DNA of 64,000 bases from the NCBI GenBank assembly GCA_030435675.1, contig CM059622.1, positions 620,001 to 684,000 of the forward strand. The letters run 5' to 3'. This document shows, piece after piece, positions 1 through 12,692 of this stretch (within the stretch, counting starts at the first letter, position 1; each line of letters opens with the position of its first letter). The stretch comes from Steinernema hermaphroditum (taxonomy: Eukaryota; Nematoda; Chromadorea; Rhabditida; Steinernematidae). Under the pieces are notes generated by a model. The model saw only the letters and a program-made list of their open reading frames with translations, did no database searches and had not been told where the DNA came from. Position numbers and translations under genes: made by a program.

Positions 1-3000
1 TGGAGCTTATCAGTTAGGTGCATTGATAAGGGGCCGAATATGTGCCGTCGTTTGAACGGCGAAGAAGCGTGTTTTATTGGCCGTGTCGAGTGTCTGTGCA
101 TGTTGAATGGATGTTGATGAGGGAGGAGGAAGAAAACAGCTGACGAGGAACGAAAAAAGTTAGCGAAAATCAGCTGTTTATTGTTAGGAGGAAGTGGGCG
201 CTCGAGCGATCAGACGGCAGACAAACCAGGTACATCAAACATCTGTCTCACGTTATGCAAATTAGGGTGCCGTCTTATTTGACCTGCCTCATTGGTAGTT
301 GGTAGGGGATCTAGTTTAACTGGTTCATCTCAAGAGGAAGTCACAGTGAGAAGCCTAAAATTGAAGTACCGGATAGTTTAGGCACGTGTTTAGCATGATC
401 TTTTGACAAGGACAAATGACAAATCGGTGGTGGAGTAACCAATGATGTTAATCGTGCAGGAGCCACCATTATGAATCCATTGGAGTCAAAATCCTGGAGT
501 AAATGGACTAGAACTCAAGGTACTATTAGCTGATAATGCCACCTGCTTCAAGCTGTTTGCCTGGACTTGGATTCCACGTTCGAGGCAGTTAAATACAAGC
601 ATCACATCTCGAAGGGTACAATCTATTAACCTGGTAGTTCACATGATACCCTCTTCTTGAAACCCTATTCTCAGCTGGTGTCAAATCTCGAATCGGACTA
701 TCTTATTACGCACGTTTGCTTTTGCTCATCCCTTTTAGGAGGTACCTGTATTTTACTCTGATCTAGCACCATTTACTCTGACGACGTGCCGCGTACTATA
801 TGAATCAGGAATTGAGAGCTAGGCGTGCAGGGCGTCCATTTATATCTACAGAAAGTAGCAGAAAAAAAAACCATCAAGTCCCCATTCATTTTGCGACTAT
901 TGTTCTCAAGCATAAAAACCTGAATGAAATGTTTTTCACCCCGGGGTCTTTCTTTAGCTTCTGGAGGAGCGCAATTACATATTGTTTCATGGTAGTCAGA
1001 TTGTTCGCATGTTGCTATATAAGGTCCCCCATATTTCGATTACTTTCATTCATACAAACATTATACTTTCCACATTCCATATGACTCGCTCTTTTATATG
1101 AGAGGCAAAAGGGATTTCCAAACAGAGATCGTTGTGAAGTCGATGAATGCCTAGCGTGACTTAGCAGGATTAACAAGAATCCCAGCAAGATGCGTGACTT
1201 CATCACAGACGCGAGCGAACGTCATTTCCGCTGCGTTTGCAGCTTGTTATTCAAAAGGGATCTATCCAATTTCGCGAAGTAAACACGATTATAATCAAAT
1301 CTAAGAATCCCAAGGGCCTTTTTGTTTTGAGCAGCTCTCAGAATGGAGTGGGGCCAATTGTGCAAAACAGGGTCACTCTGTGCTCTTCCTACGAACGCAA
1401 CGGGGAACTAAACACTTATATTCTTGTAGAACTCAGGATTCTGACAGTGCCAAACCGAAAGAAGTGATCTCTTATTTTATACACGACACGATTGGATCTA
1501 ATTCCGTTTAGCTCTTGTTATGAGCTGTACTGTACAAAACTTGGGAATAGAAGCCAGCCTAGACTGTTTAAACTTCACCATTACATTCGTTAACCTATCG
1601 CTGCTCGGTGCTCGGTATGAACTACAGGTTGACGCAAAAGTTCCTCTGTCCAGCTGGAGTTCTTTGTTCTAGATCTCCGTTTAGAATTCTTACATAAATG
1701 GTTATTTCTTGATCCGTTTTTAGATCAATCCGGTGCAAACAGGATTGATGGCACTAGCCGTTAAGCAGTGCAAACAGCAGCTGTGATTAACAGCTGATTC
1801 AAATAGCGTGCTCGATCTTCAAAAACAACAAAACGTTTTAAGTTTGTACTCTTGAATCGGAGTCTAAATTGAGTGGAACTCAAGGTTTACATTCCAGCCA
1901 CGATGAACTGGAACGGCTGATCACTGTGCCAACAACGACAGCCAGGTAAAACCGCTAAATCAACTCATTCAGGGAACCTCAGAGAGAGTGAGAGAGTGGA
2001 CGACCGATCGCTGAGGACCCAAACGAAAGACAGTTCAACACTGAGGAGCTGTCAGTGTTGTTGACAAGCGATTTCGCACATTCCCATCATACCGAACCCA
2101 TTTGTATGAACCTTTCTTTTTTACATCAATCACGACAAAAGAAAGCTGATGACAGCAAATGCCAGCAAAACAGCTGTGATTAAGAAGAAGCCCCGGCTGA
2201 AATCGGGTCACATGACTTGGTTATTTGCAAAGGCTTCATGCTTATAAATATCCCGAAATCCCCTCTTCTATTTTCGATGTTGGAGGTAGCGACTTTTAGT
2301 CTTCGTGCTTTGATTTTTGCAAACGTCATTTGAACATGATTTGAACATGTCATTTGAACAGGAACCCGAAGACATCAAACGACGGAAATGGGATTCGTAA
2401 ACAACTGGTCTAAAAATAAACGGTTTGTGCGGGTAGATGAAATGTGATCGGAACCAAGAGAAGACAGGAAGCTAATATGAGCCAATGGATATGAGTTACC
2501 CGGATCACTACTCATTAGATGGGGAGTCGAAGAAACATCGGGACCAAACGTATTCCAAACAAAAACACGACATACTGTTTACATAACCCAAAATACTGAA
2601 ATAGTTGCCGATCACCTGCTGACCAGAAGGTCCTTTACAAGCAGTCAACAACATTGGAACCGATCCCGAACTGCGAACTATGAATAGGGCTGGCATTAGG
2701 ACCTCTGGAACTCCAAATGTACTCATATGGGAACGTTTGTAATTGCCCAGACAAACCCATCCGTTCCGATTGATGGTGCTTGGTACACTCCTCCCTAGTC
2801 ATCGTTGTCGAAAACTGACATAGAAACCGACCCTAAACCGGACCATTTCCAGTCGCACTTTACAAAATGATAGGAAGCATTTCTACCTCCGAAAACTCAC
2901 GCAACAAAAGTGAGTTTTCCACGAAAGTGGCTGAGCACAGAATGGTTCCCGGTTGCCTTTTTTTCGCCCCTTTAAGGCGTTTGACATTTGAGCGTGTGGA

Positions 3001-4124
3001 GCCCTTTAACGATGCTTTCGAATGCTCTGTGAGGCGTCGTTTCTTAGGGGCACTTGCCAGAGCTGGCGATCGTATTAGAACTCGAAAATGCGAATCAGAA
3101 AAATCCGATCTGAAATCCGCCAGCTCTGGTACTTACTACGTAAGCAGCCTTCAGAAAAGCTGCTTTTGTATAGGTTTCAGGAAGTAATGTAGGGAAAGGA
3201 AGTTGTTTGGTCGTTCCACTGAAAATGTCCCTTTTTTTTATTTTTCGTCTATTTCCACACTGTGTAACTCTGGAATCAGATTGGTTAGTGCGTTCGAGTG
3301 ATCGGGTTTCTCGCCAGGAAGTCCTCTGAGGTTGTATAGTTAAATGTTGTATACCTTCAGTGAAATGTGTGTCATCTTGGTAATAAATAGTCGGCATTTT
3401 CAGTCTAATGACCCAATAGTAGCAAAATGGCAGAATGGTGCAATCAATTCGAACCAATAGGGTTTTAGCCGATATCTTACTATAGATATTGACATCGACA
3501 AAGATCCCTTTAAAGGTCGTCTGAAATGATATGGCTAAGTCTTTTGAGGGTTTAAATTGTGAATATGGACCTTCACAGCATGAGATCACCTAGGCTGAGG
3601 ATCGAATCGATTCGATCCTCATCTCTGGTCACTACTAAGGATGCACTAGAGCGAGGAAAGCCGGCACCGGAACCGGGTGCAGTTGCTACATATGCAAAAT
3701 TGTCAGATGTCGCAGCACAACAACGTCATTAGGCACGGCAAACCGCCCGTAACGAATAGGTTCAGGCGATATGAGGGGATTCGGGCGCGGCCCGATAGCT
3801 TTTGACTTCGGGAGAAAGGGGATCCCTCCAGAAAAAGGCGCTCCGCAAACAGCACCCACTCGAAAAGCGATCCGAACCGGTTTCGAGCAGCTGATGGATA
3901 CGGAAGGAAGTGTAAACATCGCCGACCTCCGTCATCCTCTCCATCTTTCCGTCTCTTTCTCTCAAAGGGCCAAACAACACTCGAGGGATTCTCCAGAGAA
4001 GTGATCAAGGAGATTGGTTGAAGGTCTTGCCACGCGGTGCCTGACTTCTGGGCGGCGTACTGTAATTTCGAAATCTGATTAGAATTCAAATCGTTTTTCG
4101 ATGTGAACCACAGAGATCAGCGTT
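1..4124. other. Intergenic region upstream of URI, no gene supported
   Basis: I see no open frame here with convincing splice sites or family motifs. The open frames are short, overlap on both strands and have no recognisable domains. Several CAGCTG E-box-like hexamers occur in the first 2.2 kb (near 137, 171, 1783, 1795 and 2168). A perfect palindrome and a CCGGAACC-rich repeat fragment lie near 3.6 kb. The last few hundred bases probably hold the URI promoter. Confidence 0.6.
3596..3621. repeat. 26-bp perfect palindrome
   Basis: The two 13-base halves are exact reverse complements centred on ATCGAT. The palindrome lies about 500 bp upstream of the URI start codon and next to a short CCGGAACC-rich fragment at about 3637-3681, which resembles the repeats at 47.8 and 48.9 kb. 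It could be the end or centre of a small inverted-repeat transposon relic. Confidence 0.7.
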
Positions 4125-6129
4125 ATGGATACGGGTTCAGGTGAAGCGATGAGCGGAGGCGATCAGATGGATCCGCAGAAGCTTCAGGGATACTTTGATC
4201 AGGTGAGATTTGATTTATATTGCACTTTTCTGAGTAATTAGCTTTGTTTGTGTGGGAGGAAGCTGGTTCTGTCCGAAAATTGTGACTGCAGACCGAATTA
4301 TTTATGTCCGTAGACGATCCGTAGTAAGATCTGCCTGAATCTTATTATTTGCACCATTTTGAGACTGATAAGCGGTCGCTTTGTCTGTTCCCCCAAAAGA
4401 GGACACGAAGATGAAGATAAACCCACTTATTTCCACAGTAACCACCCGAACTGCTAACTATTACCAATTCGGAGTGGTAAATAGCCGTTGAAAAAAGTGA
4501 CATAAGTACATCGAAGCTAGTGAATGTAGCTTATGTTTGCCTAGTTCTATTTGTCACTTGATTTTCCCCTTTTTGCCTACACATGACTTGCTTCTTTTAG
4601 GTCATCAAGCAGACCGATTTCTACATCAACGAAGAACGCAAGAAGATCGAAGAATATGAAGCCTTGCGGGAAAAGATCAAGCCCCTACCAGAGAAGCTCA
4701 CTCACGACATCATGGTGCCTTTCGGATCAGTGGCCTACTTGCCAGGGAAGCTGATCCACACGAACTGCGTTTCGGTAAACTACGGCGATCACTATTTCGT
4801 CGAACGGAGCGTTCACCAGGCGGAGGGGATCATCGACAGGAGACTTGAAGGTTCGTGCTCAATTGGTTTCTTGAAGATAGTGATAGATCTTCAGTGATCA
4901 AGGAAAAGATCAAGGGCTACGAGGCCGAGAAGAAGATGATCAAAGAGCGTATCGACTTCGTTAACAGCCTATACAACAGCGATGAGCCGCCAGAGATCAG
5001 AGAGCCCTATGATGAAGAAGAGGAGAAGAGAAAGAGGGCGCAGAGGAAGTCTGAGAAGCGCCATGTTAGTAAAGAGGAGTTCGCTGAAATGATGGGGCAT
5101 CTGGACGAACTGGAGATGCTTGAGGCACAAGAACAAGCTCAGCAGAAGGCAGATGAAAAGGAAAAACAGTGAGTACAAGCTTCGAATTTGGATATGAATT
5201 AATCATTTTAGGCCAAAGAAGGTTCAAGAAGTCGAGGTAACTGCTGCTAATGGTGGTATGAAGAAGATCACCGTGGACGGTGTAGAATATTCCATTCCAC
5301 AAGGTGTGCCCGAGGAAGATTTTCTCCAGCTTCTTGATCATCTCAATGCACTCGAAGAAGAAGGAGATGAAGATGAGGAAGACGACGAGGAAACGAGCGA
5401 GGGAGAACTATATAGCGACCATGACTCCGATGAAGAAGGTGATCTTGACTCCGACGATTATCCCGAGTCACAGAACGAACAGCCAGCGCTGAAGGTGGAG
5501 CGGAAGCGATCAGTGCGATTCAACCTGGAAGATCAACCACAGACGTCAAACGGTGAACCTCCTTCGCCCAGTGCCTCGGCGAAACCAATCCTCCGAAATA
5601 AGGACTACCAGTCGCCGATCGACCATGAAGCCATTGAGAAGAGCAATCAGCGTGATGTGAAGAAGATCTTGCCCGAAAGCAAAGAGGTGAGGGCGGGGAG
5701 GCTATAAACCACCAATTTGACTGGCGGAGGGAGTCCAAGTGAATAGGGTTTTTCTGTCATGGAGCGAGATATACATGTAGAGCGAGATAGACTCACCTGT
5801 CTACGTCCCGGACGAACCCTACCCCTAATGTATTGTTATCCACTGTAATATGGTCGCAAAAAGTTCGTTGCATGTCTGCTAGACGTAAACGGTTCTTCGA
5901 TCAGTTACACGCGTGAGTACCATACAGTTGGCATCGGTTCTCTTTCTGAGTCATCTCCTTTGCCTCTCTCTCTGATAAGATATGATTTCAGGCCTTCCCC
6001 GGCATGGTCGTCGAGCGCACTCCCATCCAACAGCCGATCATCCCACATGACGACGATCCGCAGCCGTCAACCTCCGGCGAACCCCCCGTCCGAATGTCGA
6101 AGTTCAAGATGCAGCGCATGAAGCGCTGA
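4125..6129 (+). CDS. uri-1: URI, unconventional prefoldin RPB5 interactor
   Basis: I read five exons: 4125-4202, 4601-4850, 4895-5168, 5212-5686 and 5992-6129, giving 378 residues with all junctions in frame. Residues 15-150 form the alpha-type prefoldin fold: two charged helices around a beta segment containing MVPFGSVAYLPGKL. A long coiled acidic/basic region follows, with runs of Glu/Asp at about 255-285. Near residue 300 is RSVRF, which fits the RVxF docking motif for protein phosphatase 1, a partner of human URI. The C-terminal block with AFPGMVVERTP matches the conserved URI tail. URI is a scaffold of the R2TP/prefoldin-like chaperone that assembles RNA polymerases and other complexes, and shuttles between cytoplasm and nucleus. 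The FKBP8-like gene starts 317 bp downstream on the same strand, so an operon is possible. The family call comes from motifs read by eye. Confidence 0.9.
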
Positions 6130-6445
6130 GTTGTTGTTTACACGTTGTTATTGTTATGTTGCCGTTTGATAAGTGGGCTAGGGTTACCGCCTTCGTTCTT
6201 CGTGCTCTGTGTGACAGTCAAATCGATCGTTCGATCATCGCATACTTCGGTTTTTCTTCGTTCCTCTGTATTTGTGTTTGGCCGCCATCGTCTCGCTATC
6301 GTCGTCGACCCGATGGCGCTCGCGCCACGGACAGACGGCGTTGGCATTGATTAAGAGCCGTGTGTGTGGCCGTTGCTCGAGGCGCGACCATTTTGGGTGT
6401 GGTGACTCGCCGGCTTGATTTGTAGGTTGGCGCCGAGGCGAGGAA

Positions 6446-8954
6446 ATGGAGGGAGCGTCCACGACGCCATCGGCAGAAGCAGCTGCCAGAGCTGAGTCGT
6501 CGTCGAAGTCGTCGACGAGCGGCGGAAGCAACGACGGGCTGCGCATGATCGAGCACGACGATATGGTCGAAGTGTGGAACAAGCGGATGGCTGTCAGCAG
6601 CGGCGAGCCTTCGTTGGACGGCTCGGGGCTCGCTTCCGAGGACGAAAGGGCTGCGTTCAGCGATTCGGAGGTCCATAGGGGCGATGTTGTGCCGGAGGAG
6701 GTGAGTAACGTGCTTCGTTTTAGTTTAGAGTCAATTTGATGATCAAACACTCAAACGTTCGACCGCTGAATCGCGAACATTCAGTATAGTTTTGCAGAAT
6801 TTGTCTATTTTTGCAAACCGTAGACAAATGTATATTCACTTTGAGTGCTTTTGTATTTGTAATCGGCCAATCTGTTGCTTTATTCTGGATGGAAATGTCG
6901 AATTTTTGCTAGCCAAGCACGGAACTATCAAATGATTAGAGTTTAGCAAATCTGTCTCATGGCTCTGTTCATTAGTCTTCAGTTCTGAACCACAATTTCG
7001 TTATCCTTCTGTCATATTTGGACCATTAGAAGCACCTGAATTTCTTTCCCACTCAATTTAGCATATCTCCTTAGCACGCTTTCGTTGAATGAATCACTAT
7101 TTAATTATATGTAATGGAAAGTGGATTAGCTCCTTATGCATGACCTCACGAATGTGTGGGTCCAGCTCTATTTAGGCTCCGTTCGAATATATTTAATACT
7201 CGAGGAAGTGTTTAACGCTCTGTTTTTTAGTTTTCGTTCTCTGGCAACTGCACATTTAAAATGCATGACGCTTGTTTTTCAGAACGAAACAGAACGGCTA
7301 TAATGCGTCTTTGTACTCGGTATATAGTCGATGACTCATTATCTTTAGCCTCTTCTCTTACCCATAGCCGTAGCCTCTTCTCTTACCCGTAATCTGATAG
7401 ATTTTCCACGAATCGTGACGTGAACGGTTCTTTATTTTTCTATTTACCTTCGATTTGCACTTTCCGATTACTAACCTGTTTCAGAACATCGCGAAACAAG
7501 TAAAGGGCCCTTCGAGTGACGCCTTGGAGACGGAGTGTGCAGCGGAAACGAAAGCTCGAACAGAAGGGCAACAGGCATCGGGCGACCATGGCCACGATCA
7601 TCATCATCACGAGGAGACGTCATCGTCCGATCACGTCGAACCGAAGCCTGTTGAAGAAGGATGGGAAGATGTGCTAGGTTCGGGGCATTTGACTCGTCAA
7701 ATCATCACCGAAGGAGAGATCGATAAGAAGCCGAGGAAGGGGCAGTACGTGACTGTCAAGATCGAAGATACGTTGACCGGTGTGGACAGTCACGAGGAAT
7801 TCACGTTCATTTTGGGATTTGGAATGGTGATTGATGGTAAGTGTGAAGTAGAAGGTTTTGCTAGGAATTCCACAATTACAGCCTGGGAAATGGTCGTTCT
7901 CCTCATGCAAGAAGGCGAGAAGTGCAGAATTCGGTCAAGTTCCCGTTTTGCCTATGGAGAATACGGTAGCCGCGAGGATCCAGTCGTCGAACCGAATCAA
8001 GACATGGAGTACACAATAGAGCTTCTTTCCATCGGCGACTCCCCCACTTACATGAACATGTCTTTCGACGAGTTCGCGGCATTCGTCAACGTGTTGAAGG
8101 CTCGCGGAAAGTATTACTTCAACCGCGAAGAGTACGATAAGGCTATTTACGTGTATAAGCGCGCCATGGAGCTGAGGGACATCGAAGAAGGCGACGTGCC
8201 GATACGAAAATTGTTCTCCACGATTCGATCGAATATCGCCATGTGCTATGCGAAGGTACGCCCGCAGTAGGGTAATACGATAGCTTAAAAGCGCTGCTTT
8301 TAGATGGGCGATCTCCGTACGGCAAAAGAAGAAGCGGAGGCGGCGCTCGAGTTGGATCCATGCAATGTGAAGGCGATGTTGAAGCGGGCCCAGGCTCTCG
8401 AAAAGATGAACGAGTTCGAAGACGCTGTGGATCAGCTCAAAGAAGCCCTTGCGGTTGAGCCGGACTCGCCGGTAGGTTCATCGATGAATTGTTGTACATC
8501 GGTGGAAAAATGGGAATCGCATCTTTGAGTGGATGCTTGCTTTCCGACAAGAACTAAAGTTACGATCTGCTATTGGGCAACTTCAACATACGTGTCTAAT
8601 CCGGATCTTGGGCATCTAAGCCTTCTATTTTGGTGCGAGCTAAAACCGTCTTACGTCACAATTCGATGGAAAACTTGGGTGTCACCTAGAATTCCAGATG
8701 TTTTCATCACTACCCCGTAACCATTTTCTTTTCAGCACATCACCCGCGAATTGAATCGCCTCAAGGTTCTTCTCCGAGAACAACGCGCCGCCGAGCGAGA
8801 GCTCTACAAACGCATGATGGCAGGCCTGGACGATCCGAGTGTGCGCCGGAACCGCCGAATGAGCTTCCAGATGCGCTACTTGATGCTCTCCTTTTTCGTC
8901 GTCATGTTCGCCATGTTCTTCCATTTCCTGTTCAAGATGTTCCGTGAGGGATGA
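6446..8954 (+). CDS. FKBP8: FKBP8-type tail-anchored immunophilin with TPR repeats
   Basis: I read five exons: 6446-6700, 7485-7836, 7882-8255, 8304-8471 and 8736-8954, giving 455 residues. An acidic low-complexity N-terminus contains a His-rich patch (DHGHDHHHH) near residue 110. The degenerate FKBP domain (about 130-245) opens with GWEDVLGSG, the counterpart of the WLDILGNG block in human FKBP8, and lacks several aromatic residues of classical active isomerases. Three TPR-like repeats span about 255-385. A hydrophobic C-terminal helix (MLSFFVVMFAMFFHFLF) is followed by only a few residues, as in a tail-anchored protein. FKBP8 sits on the mitochondrial outer membrane and ER and acts in mitophagy, apoptosis control and HSP90 co-chaperoning. 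TTTGTAG ending at 6424, about 20 bp before the ATG, is a plausible trans-splice acceptor. The 784-bp first intron holds nothing recognisable. Confidence 0.9.
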
Positions 8955-11900
8955 ACGGGGTCCGTTTCCCCACGACCGGTCTAGTTATTTGTTTGCATAA
9001 GGTCAGAGTTCTTGTAAATACCCACCACAACCATATTCCATGTGCCTCTTCCTCGTCACGCTCTAGCGACTAGCGCCCATCCTACTGCTCCTCCTCTAAA
9101 GTCAGCGCTCCTCTCCTCATCTGTACATACCCCGTGAAACTTTTCCAACACATTCATATGAAAGCCGATTCTGTGATATATGACGTTGTCGTAAAACGAT
9201 TTAGCCCTTCGGCGTGAGTCAGCTTGAGGGCACACGCAACGGGTTGCTGTCACGCGAGAGGTAAATCATTATTTTTAATCCGCGGCTAATCGAGCGTGCT
9301 CGGGATAATGAGGAACAACTCGGAGATGAGTCAACGCTAATCCGGGCGAAAATACAAATGCGCGTTTCCCTTTTGCCGCCACAGCCAGTTGGCGTGTTGC
9401 CTAAAGTTCGGTGGTGTGGTGGATGTGGTACGGTAAGGGGCGCGGGAAGTGGGGCGTCGCGAAGGCTCTAATTCGAGGTTCCACGCGTGTGGATTGGCGC
9501 CTTCGGGGGGGTGTTTAGTGGTCACCTTGACATTGAGGTGGATGATAAATTGCGGGCCGACGCAGACAGAGACGTAGACTGGGATTCTTCAGAGTTCATT
9601 TGTGGGTGAGTGCACTTATAGGTCTAGTCTAGGTATTTCGCATGTTCAGACCTGCCTCTGTTACTCAAGATTTGGTCTACAGTTCAACAAAAAAGGCCAA
9701 ATCTGCTAGCTATTAGGACCGTTAAGGTTAAGGGAAGGCCTACTGCCACCTACAGTATCCGTGGAAGAGTGTTTCCACGAGTACCCGACATGTTTTCGTC
9801 CCCGTAATCAGGGTTTATCCCTTTGTTTTTGTTATTGTCTATGGTTACTGGTGGATCTGTTGCAATTATAGCAGGTATTTGTTGACATTCACGGAATTTG
9901 GACGGTTTTTTATGATCCTAGGAAATGAGAGAAGCAATTGTAGCAATTTGTGGGACTTCTTTTTGGAACCTTTTTTGTCGTCTCCCCACAACAAAAAAAA
10001 GCCTGTCCATAGGCGAGAATGCTTAGATCTAGACCCTCGAGATCCTTCTGTTGCTATTCAAGTTTTGAACCATGCTATGTCATCATTCAGCTGGATAATA
10101 TGCTGCTTCGTTTTCGTTATAACTCAACGGGTAACTCAAACGAAGGGCATCAACCCAAAAATGACTCTTTCTGCAGATGCTCTTCTTTTGGCTCACCATA
10201 TACACCTCGTTTTAAAGGACATAAGTTACGCCGGGCGATAAACGGACTGTTGGTATTCAAGTTTTGACTGATCCCGATTCGAACCAGGTGAATCCCTAGT
10301 AGGTATCGGTCCAGATTACTAGTATGTACATCACACTAAATTAGGGATGTACCCGGTTCGAACCAGAATCAGTCAGAAGGTCCGGGGCAGGACTGTGCGA
10401 GAGCCGACCAAAATTTTTTTACCCGAGACGAGAACTGGCTGATTCTGGTTCGTTCCGATTTCGAAACGGGTGCATTCCTATGGCTTCGTTTGAATGGCTT
10501 CGACTATTTTCAATAGTCCCTGAGTTTCCATTGGCACCGCTAATTAGAAATGCTAGAATCACTTCTTCTGGATAGAGGTTTGCGCAAAAGAAAACCTATC
10601 CGCTCGGCTAACTTCCAAGGTTTGCTTCAGTTAGATTTTTGAGTTTCGACCATGTTTTAGAATCCGCTGCACTTCCTCCAACTTCATTCATATCCTCCAC
10701 ATTGTTTTTTCGTATTTCGAACTAACCAGTTACACGTTCCACCGCCGCGAAGCCCCACCCGAACCTCTCGAATCCCCCGGCGCCGATCCCTTTCGCTTTC
10801 GCGCCCATCGCCGCTTCCGACAATTAGCTGCCCGCTTCCGCGCTCCAGCGCACTTCTAGGTCGCCGACGCGCATTTTCGCCGTTCCCCCGTTGCGCCTCC
10901 ACTTTCACTCGTCGGCGCCACAACCGTTGGCAACATCGCCGCTACAAATGGCCCAGGTGCAGTCGACCGACGAAGTCGTTAATCTTCGGCCTGCTGGCGG
11001 CAGCGGCCACTTAATCGGAGCCGTTCCTAAATTGGTCACTCTGTTTCCGGGTGGCTCGTTGCCACGGCGACTTCAGCGTCGGCGTTTGTTGTTTGCGGCT
11101 AAGGGCCAACTTGATTTCGTATCGCGCGCGTTCCTCGATGACTGCACGTGTGCCTCAGCCGTTCAGGCGGGTGTTGTTCATATGCGTGTCGTGTGATATC
11201 CGCGTGTTGGAGGTGTGAATTCCATAGGATCGCTTGCAGATTTGCACATTCTGCCTAATTGAATTTTTAGATTTCTTAGTTGATGTTCCAAAATAAAAAC
11301 TTCGTTTTGACCCCTGTCTTAAAAGGCGAATTTTAGACTTTTTGGTAAAACCCTCCAAAGCACAAAAATGGTGCACATGACTGATAAAGGGAAAAATGAA
11401 AGAATCAACTTACCCTGTCTTCTTACATCTTGCCCTTCTTTGGCACACATGTGCCTCCGGTCCAGTATGGGCGTATCTGCCTTCTGGAGGAATAAATTCC
11501 GCTTACAGCTTTGAATCAATCTTCTAACTTTTTAGACATGCCCCCAACCAATTTCGCTGAACTTTGGCGCACCGGCCCCGGCTCGGGTGACATCTTTGGT
11601 CAGAATGGGAAGTATATTTTGAAAAAGCGCTTTATTGGTTAAAAGGTGTTCCGGTGGATGTTGCTAACATACGCGAATTGTATAATGAAACTGCTGGAGG
11701 TGTGGATTCTCTGGATTTGCTCAACCGAGTTGTTTGAAGTTGATAGAGTTGTGTAGTAAATTTTATTGGAAGATGTCGTATAATGGCTTTTTCATTACGG
11801 TTCGTTGAAAATTTTGTACAAGGTCCGGCAGAAGTTCTGTCATGCAGGTCGTCGTTATTTATTTTTTTGTCGTTTTCTGAATCAAGCGCTCCTTCTCGCG

Positions 11901-12692
11901 CTCGAATTCAGCATCTCTTTCCGCTCCCTAGCGTGCTCCTACGAAATATGATCGATTTTCGGCGAGACAGAACTTCTGCCGAACCCGTGCGTTACCATCT
12001 TCTTTGTTCCATCCCCTGTGCAAAAATTGTTTAACCAATCAGTTCAGAATGTACCACTTGTGATTTTGATGTACAGCGTTCATTGCATCGTTCTCATATC
12101 TGCCCATTAGAGGCCATGAAGCAGGCGAGCTCGATAAGCACCTGTTCTTGTATTCGAAGAACTCAGGGAATAACGTATTTAGTCGTTACTTCATTGCCTC
12201 AATGAAGAATTGGGTTTTCGTCAGACGAATATGTCTTATATTGACGATTCGTTGCCAATGCCCATAGTTAACGTGATGGCTAAGGATTATATTCACAAAT
12301 CCACACTAAATGTACAATATACTTATAAAACATTCTTTAACCGTTAACTATAGGTACCTATCATTTGGTTGCATGTTTCGTAAACCTCAGTAGTGAATGA
12401 GTAGTGTGTTCCTTTCTTCGAAGCTGTTAAGACAACAGGGCTCGCTTTAAATCCAGAGGCATGAGCCTAAGCCGGAGCCTAAACCAATTCCCAAGTTCGC
12501 TTTATAGTCGACCTGTTCTATATCTGCTCCACAATATATATCTATTCGAGCTTTGTTCCGCCTATGACTGCACGAATCCTCTATGCAAAATGCCCTTGGC
12601 CCTCGGCGCGCACGTATAATCGTGGATTGACCTCTCCCGGACACCTTTATGTATGATATAAACGACGCTGCTTCAGGCGTTTCGTCGTCAGA
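8955..12692. other. Intergenic region between FKBP8-like and sushi genes
   Basis: No gene can be supported. Two GC-rich stretches (about 9290-9560 and 10730-11180) have overlapping open frames on both strands, more like promoter or CpG-rich DNA than exons. A small inverted-repeat element lies at about 10342-10480. The last 300 bp contain an AGCCTAAGCC-type low-complexity stretch similar to one near 52.88 kb. TTCAG ending at 12676, 16 bp before the sushi ATG, is a likely trans-splice acceptor. Confidence 0.55.
10342..10480. repeat. Short inverted-repeat element, TAGGGATG / CATTCCTA ends
   Basis: The left end begins TAGGGATGTACCCGG and continues through TTCGAACCAGAATCAG. The right end carries the imperfect reverse complement, from CTGATTCTGGTTCG to GGGTGCATTCCTA. 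The outermost bases resemble the ends of the CCGGAA-rich repeats at 47.75 and 48.99 kb, so these may be one family of small non-autonomous DNA transposons, possibly hAT-like. I saw no clear target-site duplication. Confidence 0.45.

Noticed and set aside
3703..4089. 128-codon minus-strand frame upstream of URI
   Set aside because: Overlapped by several frames on both strands, no motif, no splice-site support; looks like promoter-proximal chance ORF.
10684..11196. GC-rich open frames on both strands upstream of the sushi gene
   Set aside because: Opposing frames of similar length in CG-rich DNA and no recognisable protein; a promoter or CpG-rich stretch is more likely.
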